Shown here one piece after another: positions 18,495 to 27,104 of a DNA stretch of 64,000 nucleotides. The stretch's first letter is position 1, and each line of letters opens with the position of its first letter. Below the pieces are notes generated by a model. It was not told the origin of the DNA, ran no database searches, and worked only from the letters and a program-made list of their open reading frames with translations. Origin of the DNA: Enterobacteriaceae bacterium UBA5654 (lineage in GTDB: Bacteria; Pseudomonadota; Gammaproteobacteria; Enterobacterales; Enterobacteriaceae); assembly GCA_002421005.1 (NCBI GenBank), contig DIJC01000021.1:124-64123 (forward strand). Reading direction: 5' to 3'. The position numbers were made by a program, and so were the translations under genes.

Positions 18495-19736
18495 GTGAAG
18501 AGTTATCTGGTCGGTGGGGCTGTCAGGGATACGTTATTAGGGCTGCCGATCAAAGACCGGGACTGGGTCGTGGTTGGCGCGACGCCGCAACAAATGCTCG
18601 ACGCGGGCTACCTTCAGGTAGGCCGCGATTTCCCCGTGTTTCTCCACCCTGAAAGCCGTGAAGAGTATGCGCTGGCGCGTACCGAGCGCAAATCAGGCCC
18701 CGGCTATACCGGCTTTACCTGCTACGCCGCACCGGACGTCACGCTTGAGCAGGATCTCCTGCGCCGCGATTTAACCATCAACGCTATCGCGATGGCTCCT
18801 GACGGTCAGCTTATCGATCCCTGCCACGGGCGCGATGACCTGCGTCAGCGCCTGCTGCGCCACGTCTCACCCGCGTTTAATGAAGATCCGCTGCGCGTGC
18901 TGCGCGTGGCGCGTTTTGCCGCGCGCTATGCGCATTTAAGTTTTCGCATTGCGGATGAAACCCTGGCGTTGATGCGCGACATGACCGCCGCCGGGGAGCT
19001 TGAATATCTGACCCCGGAACGAGTCTGGAAAGAGACGGAAAGCGCGCTTGGCACCCGTAATCCGCAGGTTTATTTTCAGGTGCTTCGCGACTGTGGTGCG
19101 CTGAAGGTGCTGTTCCCTGAACTGGATGTGCTGTACGGCGTTCCGGCACCGGCAAAATGGCACCCGGAAATCGACACCGGCGTTCACACGTTAATGACGC
19201 TCTCAATGGCGGCGATGCTTAGCCCGGATATTGACGTGCGTTTCGCAACCCTGTGCCACGACCTTGGTAAAGGACTGACGCCTGAAGCGCTGTGGCCGCG
19301 TCACCACGGTCACGGTCCGGCGGGCGTCTTGCTGGTTAATAAGCTGTGCCAGCGTCTGCGCGTGCCGAATGAAATCCGCGATCTGGCGAAGCTGGTGGCG
19401 GAATATCACGACCTGATCCACACCTTTCCCCTGCTGCAACCCAAAACGATCGTCAAGCTGTTCGACGCCATCGACGCCTGGCGTAAACCGCAGCGCGTGG
19501 AACAAATCGCGCTGACCAGCGAGGCCGATGTGCGCGGACGCGCCGGGTTTGAAGGCAATGATTATCCGCAGGGACGCCAGCTGCGTGCCGCGTGGGAAGT
19601 GGCCCGCGCCGTGCCGGTCAGTGAAGTGGTTAAAGCAGGATTTACCGGGCCAGAAATTCGCGAAGAGCTGACGCGACGCCGCATTCAGGCCGTCGCACAG
19701 TGGAAGAGTAAAAACTGCCCCCAGCCGGAAGGCTGA
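18495..19736 (+). CDS. cca: Multifunctional CCA-adding enzyme (tRNA nucleotidyltransferase)
   Basis: Adds and repairs the 3' CCA of tRNAs and, in enterics, carries an extra HD domain with phosphatase/phosphodiesterase activity. YLVGGAVRD and the catalytic Asp pair in KDRDWVVVG are near the N-terminus; RRDLTINAIA, RVLRVARFAARY and ERVWKE follow. The HD domain (GVHTLM, CHDLGKG near residue 253) is intact. At 413 residues it is the usual length, with a GTG start at 18495 after a GGAG-like site. Confidence 0.97.
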   Translation: MKSYLVGGAVRDTLLGLPIKDRDWVVVGATPQQMLDAGYLQVGRDFPVFLHPESREEYALARTERKSGPGYTGFTCYAAPDVTLEQDLLRRDLTINAIAMAPDGQLIDPCHGRDDLRQRLLRHVSPAFNEDPLRVLRVARFAARYAHLSFRIADETLALMRDMTAAGELEYLTPERVWKETESALGTRNPQVYFQVLRDCGALKVLFPELDVLYGVPAPAKWHPEIDTGVHTLMTLSMAAMLSPDIDVRFATLCHDLGKGLTPEALWPRHHGHGPAGVLLVNKLCQRLRVPNEIRDLAKLVAEYHDLIHTFPLLQPKTIVKLFDAIDAWRKPQRVEQIALTSEADVRGRAGFEGNDYPQGRQLRAAWEVARAVPVSEVVKAGFTGPEIREELTRRRIQAVAQWKSKNCPQPEG

Positions 19737-19740
19737 GGGC
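19717..19740. terminator. Terminator hairpin between cca and uppP
   Basis: GCCCCCAGCC and GGCTGAGGGC pair across a GGAA tetraloop, overlapping the cca stop codon in a ten-base space between converging genes. It is followed by few U residues on the plus strand. Confidence 0.55.
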
Positions 19741-19746
19741 AACAAC

Positions 19747-20571
19747 TCACATAAAGACGGCGTAAACCGCTGCCGCGACGATAAAGCGGTAGATCGCAAA
19801 CGGGATAAACGAAATCCGTTTGATGATATGCAGGAAGGTTTTAATCGCGATAAGCGCTACAACAAACGCGGTGATGAAACCCACGGCAAACATCGGGATG
19901 TCCGCCACGGAAAGGAAACCGATGCTCTTATAGAGATCCAGCGCGGTCGCCCCCATCATCATTGGCACCGCCAGCAGGAAGGAGAACTCTGAGGCCGCGT
20001 AACGGCTGACGCCCATCAACATCCCGCCGGAAATCGTCGCCCCGGAGCGTGAAAATCCCGGCCACAGCGCCAGGCACTGAAAGCAGCCAATCATAAACGC
20101 CTGACGATACGTCATATCATCCACACCCACCGCACGCGGCTCTTTCGGCTTCAGACACTCGGCGGCAATCAGCAGGAAACCACCCACCACCAGCGCATAC
20201 ATCACGTTAATCGGGTTAAACAGCGATTTGATGACATCGTGGAATACCAGCCCCAGCACGACCGCCGGAACCATCCCCAGAAGAATATGGATGAGCGTCA
20301 GGCGACCTTTGCCGGTGCCTTCATGCGGCTGCGGGCGGCGACCAAAATGAATGCCGATCAGACCAAACAGCCGACGCCAGAACATCACGACCACCGCCAG
20401 AATCGAGCCTAACTGGATCACCACCTCAAATGTTTTTGCCGTTTCGCCTTCAAAACCCAGCAAATGTCCGACGATAATCATATGGCCAGTGCTGGAAACA
20501 GGCAAAAATTCTGTCAATCCTTCGACCACACCCAGTATCGCCGCAATCAGCAGGGAGTGCATATCGCTCAT
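19747..20571 (-). CDS. uppP: Undecaprenyl-diphosphate phosphatase UppP (BacA)
   Basis: Inner-membrane enzyme that dephosphorylates C55-PP to recycle the carrier lipid for peptidoglycan and other envelope polymers; extra copies give bacitracin resistance. The 274-residue protein has the two catalytic re-entrant motifs EGLTEFLPVSSTGHM (about 18-32) and FSRSGATISGGML (about 173-185). Multiple hydrophobic helices fit the family. It stands alone on the minus strand. Confidence 0.97.
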   Translation of the reverse strand: MSDMHSLLIAAILGVVEGLTEFLPVSSTGHMIIVGHLLGFEGETAKTFEVVIQLGSILAVVVMFWRRLFGLIGIHFGRRPQPHEGTGKGRLTLIHILLGMVPAVVLGLVFHDVIKSLFNPINVMYALVVGGFLLIAAECLKPKEPRAVGVDDMTYRQAFMIGCFQCLALWPGFSRSGATISGGMLMGVSRYAASEFSFLLAVPMMMGATALDLYKSIGFLSVADIPMFAVGFITAFVVALIAIKTFLHIIKRISFIPFAIYRFIVAAAVYAVFM

Positions 20572-20672
20572 CAGGTAAACCCCTAAAAGATAAATGAATA
20601 AAAAATTAAAGATAATCCCGCATTATGACCAACATTCTCGCGTTGGGTTTAATCATACTGTATTTAAATGTT

Positions 20673-21035
20673 TTATTTAGGACTATTGCCACGCTCAATG
20701 ATTACGCCAACGCTGCGCGCGCGGGCGACTGCGCCGGGCTTGCTGACTTTGATCCGCACCCACGGTGAGGGGAAGCGCTTAAGGAGCAGATCGGCAACCT
20801 CTTCCGCCACGCGTTCCACCAGCGCAAAACGTCCGCCTTCGACGTGACTGACGACCAGTTCGCTGACGTCGGCGTAGCTCAGGCAGTCTGCAACGTCATC
20901 GCTGGCTGCTGCTTTGCGGTTATCCCACGCCATTTCGATATCGAACATGAGCTGTTGTTCGATAGTTTGTTCCCAGTCATAAACTCCAATAGTGGTGATT
21001 ACCGAAAGTTGCTCTATAAATACAATATCCATCAT
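20673..21035 (-). CDS. folB: Dihydroneopterin aldolase/epimerase FolB
   Basis: Acts in folate synthesis, splitting dihydroneopterin to 6-hydroxymethyl-dihydropterin and glycolaldehyde, with epimerase activity as well. The 120-residue protein has the family's IGVYDWEQ near residue 17, the Glu-bearing FALVERVAEEVADLL near 70 and a catalytic Lys in KVSKPGAV near 100. It is divergent from plsY, as in E. coli. Confidence 0.96.
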   Translation of the reverse strand: MMDIVFIEQLSVITTIGVYDWEQTIEQQLMFDIEMAWDNRKAAASDDVADCLSYADVSELVVSHVEGGRFALVERVAEEVADLLLKRFPSPWVRIKVSKPGAVARARSVGVIIERGNSPK

Positions 21036-21139
21036 GACCTGCCTGCTTTTTAGCTAAACCGGATACCACTTCCGGCGAATTATGCGTATTATCCACAGAT
21101 GCAGAGAATAAACCGATTTTTTCTAAACGGAACAGCGTT

Positions 21140-21757
21140 ATGAGTGCAATCGCGCCTGGAATGATCCTCCTCGCCTACCTTTGCGGCTCAATTTCCAGCG
21201 CCATTCTGGTCTGCCGCATTGCGGGGCTGCCGGACCCTCGCGAGAGCGGTTCCGGGAATCCTGGGGCAACCAACGTATTACGAATTGGCGGCAAGCGAGC
21301 AGCCGTAGCGGTACTGATTTTCGACGTGCTGAAAGGTATGCTGCCCGTCTGGGGCGCGTATGCGTTAGGCATTGCCCCTTTCTGGCTGGGGCTGATTGCG
21401 ATCGCCGCCTGCCTTGGGCATATCTGGCCGGTGTTCTTTCATTTTCGCGGCGGTAAAGGCGTGGCGACGGCGTTTGGCGCTATCGCCCCCATCGGCTGGG
21501 ATCTCACCGGTGTGATGGCTGGCACCTGGCTACTGACTATTCTGCTTAGCGGCTATTCATCGTTGGGTGCCATTGTCAGCGCGCTTATCGCCCCGTTTTA
21601 CGTCTGGTGGTTTAAGCCGCAGTTTACCTTCCCGGTCTCCATGCTCTCCTGCCTGATTTTGCTGCGCCACCATGACAATATTCAGCGTTTATGGCGGCGT
21701 CAGGAAACCAAAATCTGGACTCGCCTGAAGAAGAAAAAATCAAAAGACCCGAAGTAA
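21140..21757 (+). CDS. plsY: Acyl-phosphate:glycerol-3-phosphate acyltransferase PlsY
   Basis: Inner-membrane enzyme that transfers an acyl group from acyl-phosphate to glycerol-3-phosphate, the first step of phospholipid synthesis by this route. The three family motifs are present: SGNPGATNVLR near residue 38, the Gly-rich GHIWPVFFHFRGGKGVATAFG region near 94-113 and the region after SGYSSLGAIVSALIAP. The C-terminal tail is very basic (RLKKKKSKDPK). At 205 residues it matches E. coli YgiH. Confidence 0.96.
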   Translation: MSAIAPGMILLAYLCGSISSAILVCRIAGLPDPRESGSGNPGATNVLRIGGKRAAVAVLIFDVLKGMLPVWGAYALGIAPFWLGLIAIAACLGHIWPVFFHFRGGKGVATAFGAIAPIGWDLTGVMAGTWLLTILLSGYSSLGAIVSALIAPFYVWWFKPQFTFPVSMLSCLILLRHHDNIQRLWRRQETKIWTRLKKKKSKDPK

Positions 21758-21763
21758 TTCGGG
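21748..21763 (+). terminator. Terminator hairpin after plsY
   Basis: CCCGAA and TTCGGG form a 6-bp stem at the plsY stop codon, followed by CCTTATT. It separates plsY from the CRP-site promoter of the MFS gene. Confidence 0.5.
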
Positions 21764-21817
21764 CCTTATTCCCCCAAAACACCTTTCTTTTCAACCGCTT
21801 CGTTATGTCTTATAACC

Positions 21818-21839
21818 AAATGTGATTTAGCTCACTTTC
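21818..21839 (+). promoter_or_regulatory. CRP-like site upstream of the MFS gene
   Basis: TGTGATTTAGCTCACT matches the CRP pattern TGTGA-N6-TCACA at nine of ten key positions and is centred about 60 bases before the MFS start codon. This suggests activation when preferred carbon is short. Confidence 0.65.
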
Positions 21840-21887
21840 TGGCTATGGGTACTCTTTTGGTACGTATTGCCAACCTAACTAAAGAAA

Positions 21888-23354
21888 ATGACTGACATCA
21901 CTGAATCAGGTTCCGTTGCAACGACAGGGAGCGCCCCCGGCGGCGAGATTAAATGGGTGCGCAACGCCTCTGACGTTACGCAACTGGTTAACGGCGGATC
22001 GCAGGGAAGAGCCAACGCGCGCATCGTTATCGGCATCGCGCTGGGCGGCATTTTCCTTGACGCTTACGATCTCGGCGCGCTGGCCTTCGGCATCAAAGAT
22101 ATTACCCGCGAGTTTAACCTCACGCCTGCTGGCACCGGCATGGTTGCTTCCGCCATCACTTTCGGGGCGATTGTCGGGGCGCTGATCGGTGGCTATCTGA
22201 CGGATAAAATCGGTCGCTACCGCGTTTTTATGGCCGATATGATCTTCTTCGTCGTGGCAGCGATTGCCTGCGCGTTTGCGCCGAATGAATATGTTCTCGC
22301 CGGGGCGCGTTTTGTGATGGGGCTTGGCGTGGGGATTGACCTGCCGGTGGCGATGGCCTTTCTCAGCGAGTTTGCGCGGCTGAAAGGACCGGGTAATAAA
22401 GCTGCCAGCGTCGCCATGTGGTGTCCGACCTGGTATGCCGCCATCAGCATCTCTTATCTGCTGGTGCTGTTTTTCTATGCCGTCCTGCCGGAGAGCCACA
22501 GCGACTGGCTGTGGCGGTTGATCCTCGGCTTTGGCGCCATTCCCGCGCTGGTGATTATCGCCATTCGTAGCCGCTATATGAGCGAATCGCCGGTCTGGGC
22601 AGCGAATCAGGGAAATCTGCAACAGGCCGCGTCAATTCTGCGCAAGGCGTACAACATCAACGCGCACGTGCCGCAGGATGCGCTGGATCGGCCTGCACCG
22701 GTGGTCAACAAAGCCAGGTGGCAAAACTATCTCAATCTTTTCCACGGGGTTTACCTGCGCCGTACCACCCTGGCGACGCTGCTGTCGGTGGTGTCATCGT
22801 TTGCTTATAACGCCGTGGCGTTCGGCCTGCCGGTGATTATCTCCAGTTTCTTCGTGCAGTCGATGCTAACCACCATTCTGATTTCGCTGGCGCTGAATCT
22901 GCTGTTTGCCTTCGTGGGTGGCCTGCTGGCCGTGCGGCTGGTGCCTCGCATTGGCGCATGGCGCATGTCACTTGGCGGCTATGCCTGTCAGCTTATCGCG
23001 CTGCTGGTGCTGGCGCTTATTGGTCGTCCTGACGGCGCGGCGGAAGGTGTGACCGCTGTCGCGATGCTGGCGCTGTTTTTGTTCGGTCAGGGCTTTGGGC
23101 CGGGGGCGCATACGATGACGTTTGCCTCCCTTAGCTATCCGACCTCGCTGCGCGGCGTGGGCGTGGGCCTCAACCAGACGCTGATGCGCAGTAGCTCCAC
23201 GTTATCCCTGTTCCTGTTCCCGCTGCTGGTAGCCTCGCTGGATACCGCCGTGTTCTGGATTATCGCTATCGCTCCGCTGATCGGTCTGGTGTCGCTGCTG
23301 GCGATCCGCTGGGAGCCGTCAGGCTATGATATTGACGCGGAAGATTACCGTTAA
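21888..23354 (+). CDS. MFS transporter, metabolite:H+ symporter type
   Basis: A 488-residue major facilitator with about twelve membrane helices. The loop 2-3 signature GGYLTDKIGRYRVF near residue 102 and RFVMGLGVGIDLPVAMAFLSE near 141 place it in the sugar/aromatic-acid porter group. It carries an unusually long hydrophilic N-terminus (about 45 residues). Substrate is unknown. It occupies, with the urease genes, the plsY-tsaD interval that in E. coli holds the tartrate genes. A CRP-like site precedes it and a strong terminator follows, so it is its own unit. Confidence 0.88.
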   Translation: MTDITESGSVATTGSAPGGEIKWVRNASDVTQLVNGGSQGRANARIVIGIALGGIFLDAYDLGALAFGIKDITREFNLTPAGTGMVASAITFGAIVGALIGGYLTDKIGRYRVFMADMIFFVVAAIACAFAPNEYVLAGARFVMGLGVGIDLPVAMAFLSEFARLKGPGNKAASVAMWCPTWYAAISISYLLVLFFYAVLPESHSDWLWRLILGFGAIPALVIIAIRSRYMSESPVWAANQGNLQQAASILRKAYNINAHVPQDALDRPAPVVNKARWQNYLNLFHGVYLRRTTLATLLSVVSSFAYNAVAFGLPVIISSFFVQSMLTTILISLALNLLFAFVGGLLAVRLVPRIGAWRMSLGGYACQLIALLVLALIGRPDGAAEGVTAVAMLALFLFGQGFGPGAHTMTFASLSYPTSLRGVGVGLNQTLMRSSSTLSLFLFPLLVASLDTAVFWIIAIAPLIGLVSLLAIRWEPSGYDIDAEDYR

Positions 23355-23364
23355 TCTCCTTCCC

Positions 23365-23388
23365 CCGGCGCATTTCTGCGCCGGTTTT
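23365..23388 (+). terminator. Rho-independent terminator after the MFS gene
   Basis: CCGGCGCA and TGCGCCGG form a perfect 8-bp stem around TTTC and run into TTTT. It insulates the urease operon promoter. Confidence 0.8.
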
Positions 23389-23400
23389 CCTCTCTCATCC

Positions 23401-23415
23401 ATAAGCGACTCGTAT
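23401..23415 (+). promoter_or_regulatory. NAC-binding-type site upstream of ureD
   Basis: ATAAGCGACTCGTAT fits the NAC consensus ATAA-N5-TnGTAT exactly. It lies 62 bases before the ureD start, the layout known for nitrogen-controlled urease in Klebsiella aerogenes, where NAC activates ureD. Activation under nitrogen limitation is inferred. Confidence 0.7.
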
Positions 23416-23476
23416 GACAGGGTTTATTTCTGCCAGGGCATACTGAAGCAGAATATGACGAGCGGATGGATGCAGG

Positions 23477-24304
23477 ATGTTAGTCACCCAGGTCACTGAT
23501 AAAAGAGATAAAGGCTGGCAGGCGTCGCTTGCGTTGCAGTTTTCTCACACCCCGGAGAAGACCGTTTTGCGCTCGGCCCGCCACCTCGGACCGCTCACGG
23601 TACAGCGCCCCTTTTATCCTGAAGATAACACCTGCCATCTCTACCTGCTGCATCCCCCCGGCGGTATTGTCGGCGGCGATGCGCTGGAGATAACCGTCCG
23701 GCTGGATAAACACAGCCACGTCCTGCTGACCATGCCCGGTGCCAGCAAGTTTTATCGCAGCGGTGGCGCAACGGCGCGCCTGACCCAGCATTTCCATCTG
23801 GCGGAGAACGCCACGCTGGAGTGGCTACCGCAGGACGCGATTTTCTTTCCCGGCGCGCAGGCGCGCGTGCACTCTGTTTTTCACCTCCGGGCCAGCGCGC
23901 GTTTGCTGGCGTGGGATCTGCTGTGCCTCGGCCGCCCGGTGCTGAACGAGCCTTTCAGTCCCGGATGCCTGCATAACCGACTGGAAGTATGGAAAGACGA
24001 GCAGCCGCTGCTGATTGAACAACTTCGCCTCGCGCAGGGCGATCTGTCCCCGGTCGCCGGGCGTCCGTGGGTGGGCACCCTGCTGTTTTACCCGGGCACC
24101 GACGCGCTGCTTGACGGCGTGCGAGAGCGGCTTGCCACGCTTGGCGATTATGCTGGCGCGACGCTCGTCGATGAACTGCTGACGGTACGCTTTCTCAGTG
24201 ATGACAACCTGATTTGCCAGCGGGCGATGCGTGAAATCTGGTGCTACGTCCGTCCGCACCTGACAGGTAAACCGCCCGTGCTCCCCCGTATCTGGCTGAC
24301 ATAA
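23477..24304 (+). CDS. ureD: Urease accessory protein UreD
   Basis: Scaffold of the UreDFG complex that delivers nickel and helps carbamylate the urease active-site lysine. The 275-residue protein shares LTVQRPFYPE, HPPGGIVGGD, MPGASKFYRS and LEWLPQDAIFFPGA with K. aerogenes UreD. It is first in ureDABCEFG, all tightly spaced. The start at MLVTQVTD is the first ATG in frame and gives slightly more N-terminal sequence than the Klebsiella protein. Confidence 0.96.
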   Translation: MLVTQVTDKRDKGWQASLALQFSHTPEKTVLRSARHLGPLTVQRPFYPEDNTCHLYLLHPPGGIVGGDALEITVRLDKHSHVLLTMPGASKFYRSGGATARLTQHFHLAENATLEWLPQDAIFFPGAQARVHSVFHLRASARLLAWDLLCLGRPVLNEPFSPGCLHNRLEVWKDEQPLLIEQLRLAQGDLSPVAGRPWVGTLLFYPGTDALLDGVRERLATLGDYAGATLVDELLTVRFLSDDNLICQRAMREIWCYVRPHLTGKPPVLPRIWLT

Positions 24305-24313
24305 GAGACCCCT

Positions 24314-24616
24314 ATGGAACTGACGCCGAGAGAAAAAGATAAGCTGCTGCTATTCACCGCCGCCCTCGTGGCGGAAAGACGCCTTGCGCGCGGCCTGAAG
24401 CTGAATTACCCGGAAGCCGTAGCGCTGATCAGCGCCTTCATTATGGAAGGCGCGCGCGACGGCAAAAGCGTCGCCTCGCTGATGGAAGACGGGCGGCACG
24501 TCCTCACCCGCGATCAGGTGATGGAGGGGATCCCGGAGATGATCCCGGATATTCAGGTTGAAGCGACCTTCCCGGACGGCTCCAAGCTGGTCACCGTTCA
24601 TAATCCGATTCAGTGA
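24314..24616 (+). CDS. ureA: Urease gamma subunit UreA
   Basis: Smallest structural subunit of the nickel urease that hydrolyses urea to ammonia and carbon dioxide. At 100 residues it equals K. aerogenes UreA. Typical segments are MELTPREKDKLLLFTAA, GLKLNYPEAVALIS and the C-terminal FPDGSKLVTVHNPI. It is separate from ureB, unlike the fused form of Helicobacter. Nine bases follow ureD. Confidence 0.97.
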   Translation: MELTPREKDKLLLFTAALVAERRLARGLKLNYPEAVALISAFIMEGARDGKSVASLMEDGRHVLTRDQVMEGIPEMIPDIQVEATFPDGSKLVTVHNPIQ

Positions 24617-24625
24617 GGACGCACG

Positions 24626-24946
24626 ATGATCCCAGGCGAATATAAGATCCAGAGCGGCGAAATCGAAATTAATCAGGGCCGTCCCACGCTGACGGTCGTC
24701 GTTGAAAATCATGGCGATCGTCCGATCCAGATCGGATCGCACTATCACTTTTATGAGGTAAACCCGGCGCTGAAGTTCGACCGCGAGCGCTGCAAAGGTT
24801 TCCGGCTGAACATTGCGGCTGGCACGGCGGTACGTTTTGAGCCGGGGCAGAAGCGCGAGGTCACGCTGGTCGCGGTGGCGGGCGAACGCCGTATTTTTGG
24901 TTTTCGCGGTGAAGTAATGGGCCGCCTGGAGGCAGATCATGACTAA
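24626..24946 (+). CDS. ureB: Urease beta subunit UreB
   Basis: Structural subunit that packs beside the catalytic alpha subunit. At 106 residues it matches K. aerogenes UreB. IPGEYKIQSGEIEINQGR, VENHGDRPIQIGSHYHF and AGTAVRFEPGQKREVTLV are family segments. Its last codons overlap the ureC start by eight bases, which should couple their translation. Confidence 0.97.
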   Translation: MIPGEYKIQSGEIEINQGRPTLTVVVENHGDRPIQIGSHYHFYEVNPALKFDRERCKGFRLNIAAGTAVRFEPGQKREVTLVAVAGERRIFGFRGEVMGRLEADHD

Positions 24947-26642
24947 GGTATCGCGCCAGGCGTGGGCCGATATGTTTGGCCCCACCACCGGCGACAAAGT
25001 CCGACTGGCGGACAGCGACCTGTGGATCGAAGTGGAAAACGATTTCACCACCCACGGGGAAGAGGTGAAATTCGGCGGCGGTAAAGTGATCCGCGACGGC
25101 ATGGGTCAGGGGCAGATGCCTGCCCGCGAGTGTATGGATCTGGTGCTGACCAATGCGCTGATTATCGATCACTGGGGGATCGTCAAAGCGGATATCGGCG
25201 TTAAGGACGGACGGATCGCGGCCGTTGGCAAAGCGGGCAACCCGGATATTCAGCCTGACGTCACCATTCCCATTGGCGCGGCCACTGAAATTATCGCGGC
25301 GGAAGGCAAAATCGTTACCGCAGGCGGCGTCGATACGCACATTCACTGGATTTGCCCGCAGCAGGCAGAGGAGGCGCTGGTCTCCGGCGTAACGACTATG
25401 ATCGGCGGCGGCACCGGCCCGGCGGCGGGCACCAACGCCACGACCTGTACACCCGGCCCGTGGTACATCGCCCGCATGTTGCAGGCCGCAGACGCGCTTC
25501 CCGTGAATATCGGCCTGCTGGGTAAAGGCAATAGCGCTAACCCACAGGCGCTGCGCGAGCAGGTCGCCGCCGGGGCTATTGGCCTGAAAATTCATGAAGA
25601 CTGGGGCGCAACGCCTGCGGCCATCGACTGTTCGCTGACGGTGGCGGATGAGATGGATATTCAGGTGGCGCTGCACAGCGATACGCTTAATGAATCCGGC
25701 TTTGTGGAAGACACGCTGGCGGCAATTGGCGATCGCACCATTCACACTTTTCATACCGAAGGCGCGGGCGGCGGTCATGCGCCGGATATTATTACCGCCT
25801 GCGCGCATCCGAATATTCTGCCCTCCTCCACCAACCCGACGCTGCCCTACACCGTCAACACCATCGACGAACATCTCGATATGCTGATGGTCTGCCATCA
25901 TCTTGACCCGGATATCGCCGAAGACGTGGCCTTTGCCGAATCGCGCATTCGTCGGGAAACCATTGCCGCGGAAGATGTGCTGCATGACCTGGGCGCGTTT
26001 TCGCTGACCTCGTCAGATTCGCAGGCGATGGGACGCGTGGGCGAGGTGATTTTGCGCACCTGGCAGGTGGCGCACCGGATGAAAGCCCAGCGCGGCCCGC
26101 TTGCGGAAGAAACCGGCGATAACGACAACGCACGCGTCAAACGCTACATCGCTAAATACACCATCAACCCGGCGTTGACCCACGGCATCGCCCACGAAGT
26201 CGGCTCCATTGAAGCCGGTAAGCTGGCGGATCTGGTGGTCTGGTCGCCCGCATTCTTTGGCGTGAAGCCCGCCACGATTGTGAAGGGCGGCATGATCGCC
26301 TGCGCCCCCATGGGTGATATCAACGCGTCTATTCCGACTCCGCAACCGGTTCACTACCGGCCGATGTTTGGCGCGCTGGGTGCCGCCCGCCACGCCTGCC
26401 GCATGACGTTTATTTCGCAGGCAGCGCAGGCGGGTAACGTCGCGCAGCAGCTTCATTTGCAGAGCGCGATCGGCGTGGTGAAAGGATGCCGGACGGTGAA
26501 AAAACGCGACATGATCCACAACAGCCTGCAACCGGCGATTACCGTTGATGCCCAGACCTATGAAGTGCGCATTGACGGCGAACTCATTACCAGCGAACCG
26601 GCAGAAGAACTGCCGATGGCACAACGTTATTTTCTGTTTTAA
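24939..26642 (+). CDS. ureC: Urease alpha (catalytic) subunit UreC
   Basis: Catalytic subunit with a binuclear nickel centre. All active-site residues fall at the Klebsiella positions: His134 and His136 in DTHIHW, carbamylated Lys217 and His219 in GLKIHEDWG, His246 in VALHSDTL, His272 in TFHTEGAGGGH, Cys319/His320 in VCHHLD (the mobile flap) and Asp360 in TSSDSQAMG. Its length of 567 equals the K. aerogenes enzyme. Nothing suggests loss of activity. Confidence 0.98.
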   Translation: MTKVSRQAWADMFGPTTGDKVRLADSDLWIEVENDFTTHGEEVKFGGGKVIRDGMGQGQMPARECMDLVLTNALIIDHWGIVKADIGVKDGRIAAVGKAGNPDIQPDVTIPIGAATEIIAAEGKIVTAGGVDTHIHWICPQQAEEALVSGVTTMIGGGTGPAAGTNATTCTPGPWYIARMLQAADALPVNIGLLGKGNSANPQALREQVAAGAIGLKIHEDWGATPAAIDCSLTVADEMDIQVALHSDTLNESGFVEDTLAAIGDRTIHTFHTEGAGGGHAPDIITACAHPNILPSSTNPTLPYTVNTIDEHLDMLMVCHHLDPDIAEDVAFAESRIRRETIAAEDVLHDLGAFSLTSSDSQAMGRVGEVILRTWQVAHRMKAQRGPLAEETGDNDNARVKRYIAKYTINPALTHGIAHEVGSIEAGKLADLVVWSPAFFGVKPATIVKGGMIACAPMGDINASIPTPQPVHYRPMFGALGAARHACRMTFISQAAQAGNVAQQLHLQSAIGVVKGCRTVKKRDMIHNSLQPAITVDAQTYEVRIDGELITSEPAEELPMAQRYFLF

Positions 26643-26651
26643 GGAGCCGCC

Positions 26652-27104
26652 ATGCTGTATTTAACGACCCGCCTCACCGCGCCCGCCAGCGTTACGGCGA
26701 CGGTAACGCTGCCGATTGATGTCCGGGTGAAAAGCCGGGCGAAAGTGACCTTAAGCGACGGACGCGAAGCCGGGCTGATGCTACCGCGCGGGCTACAGTT
26801 GCGCGGCGGCGATCTGCTGGGTAGCGATGACGGCAGCGAGATCATTGAAGTCATCGCCGCCGATGAATCGGTTTCGGTGGTGCGCTGTGACGACCCGTTT
26901 CTGCTCGCTAAAGCCTGCTATCACCTCGGCAACCGCCACGTCCCGCTGCAAATTTTGCCGGGCGAGCTGCGCTATCACCACGATCACGTGCTGGATGAAA
27001 TGCTGCGCCAGTTTGCGCTGGAAGTGACGTTCGCCCACCTGCCGTTTGAGCCAGAGGCCGGGGCGTATTCTGCACAGGCCCATTCCCACGCGCATGCACA
27101 TTAA
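26652..27104 (+). CDS. ureE: Urease nickel metallochaperone UreE
   Basis: Delivers nickel to the UreDFG-apourease complex. The 150-residue protein has the peptide-binding and metal-binding domains and ends in a short His tail (AQAHSHAHAH). The K. aerogenes protein has a longer tail with about ten histidines, so nickel storage may be less here; the core His96-region (LGNRHVPLQI, HDHVLDEML) is kept. It begins ten bases after ureC. Confidence 0.95.
   Translation: MLYLTTRLTAPASVTATVTLPIDVRVKSRAKVTLSDGREAGLMLPRGLQLRGGDLLGSDDGSEIIEVIAADESVSVVRCDDPFLLAKACYHLGNRHVPLQILPGELRYHHDHVLDEMLRQFALEVTFAHLPFEPEAGAYSAQAHSHAHAH

Noticed and set aside
24861..25985. 374-codon frame antisense to ureC and ureB
   Set aside because: Despite its length it mirrors the codon pattern of ureC, begins inside it and has no ribosome site.
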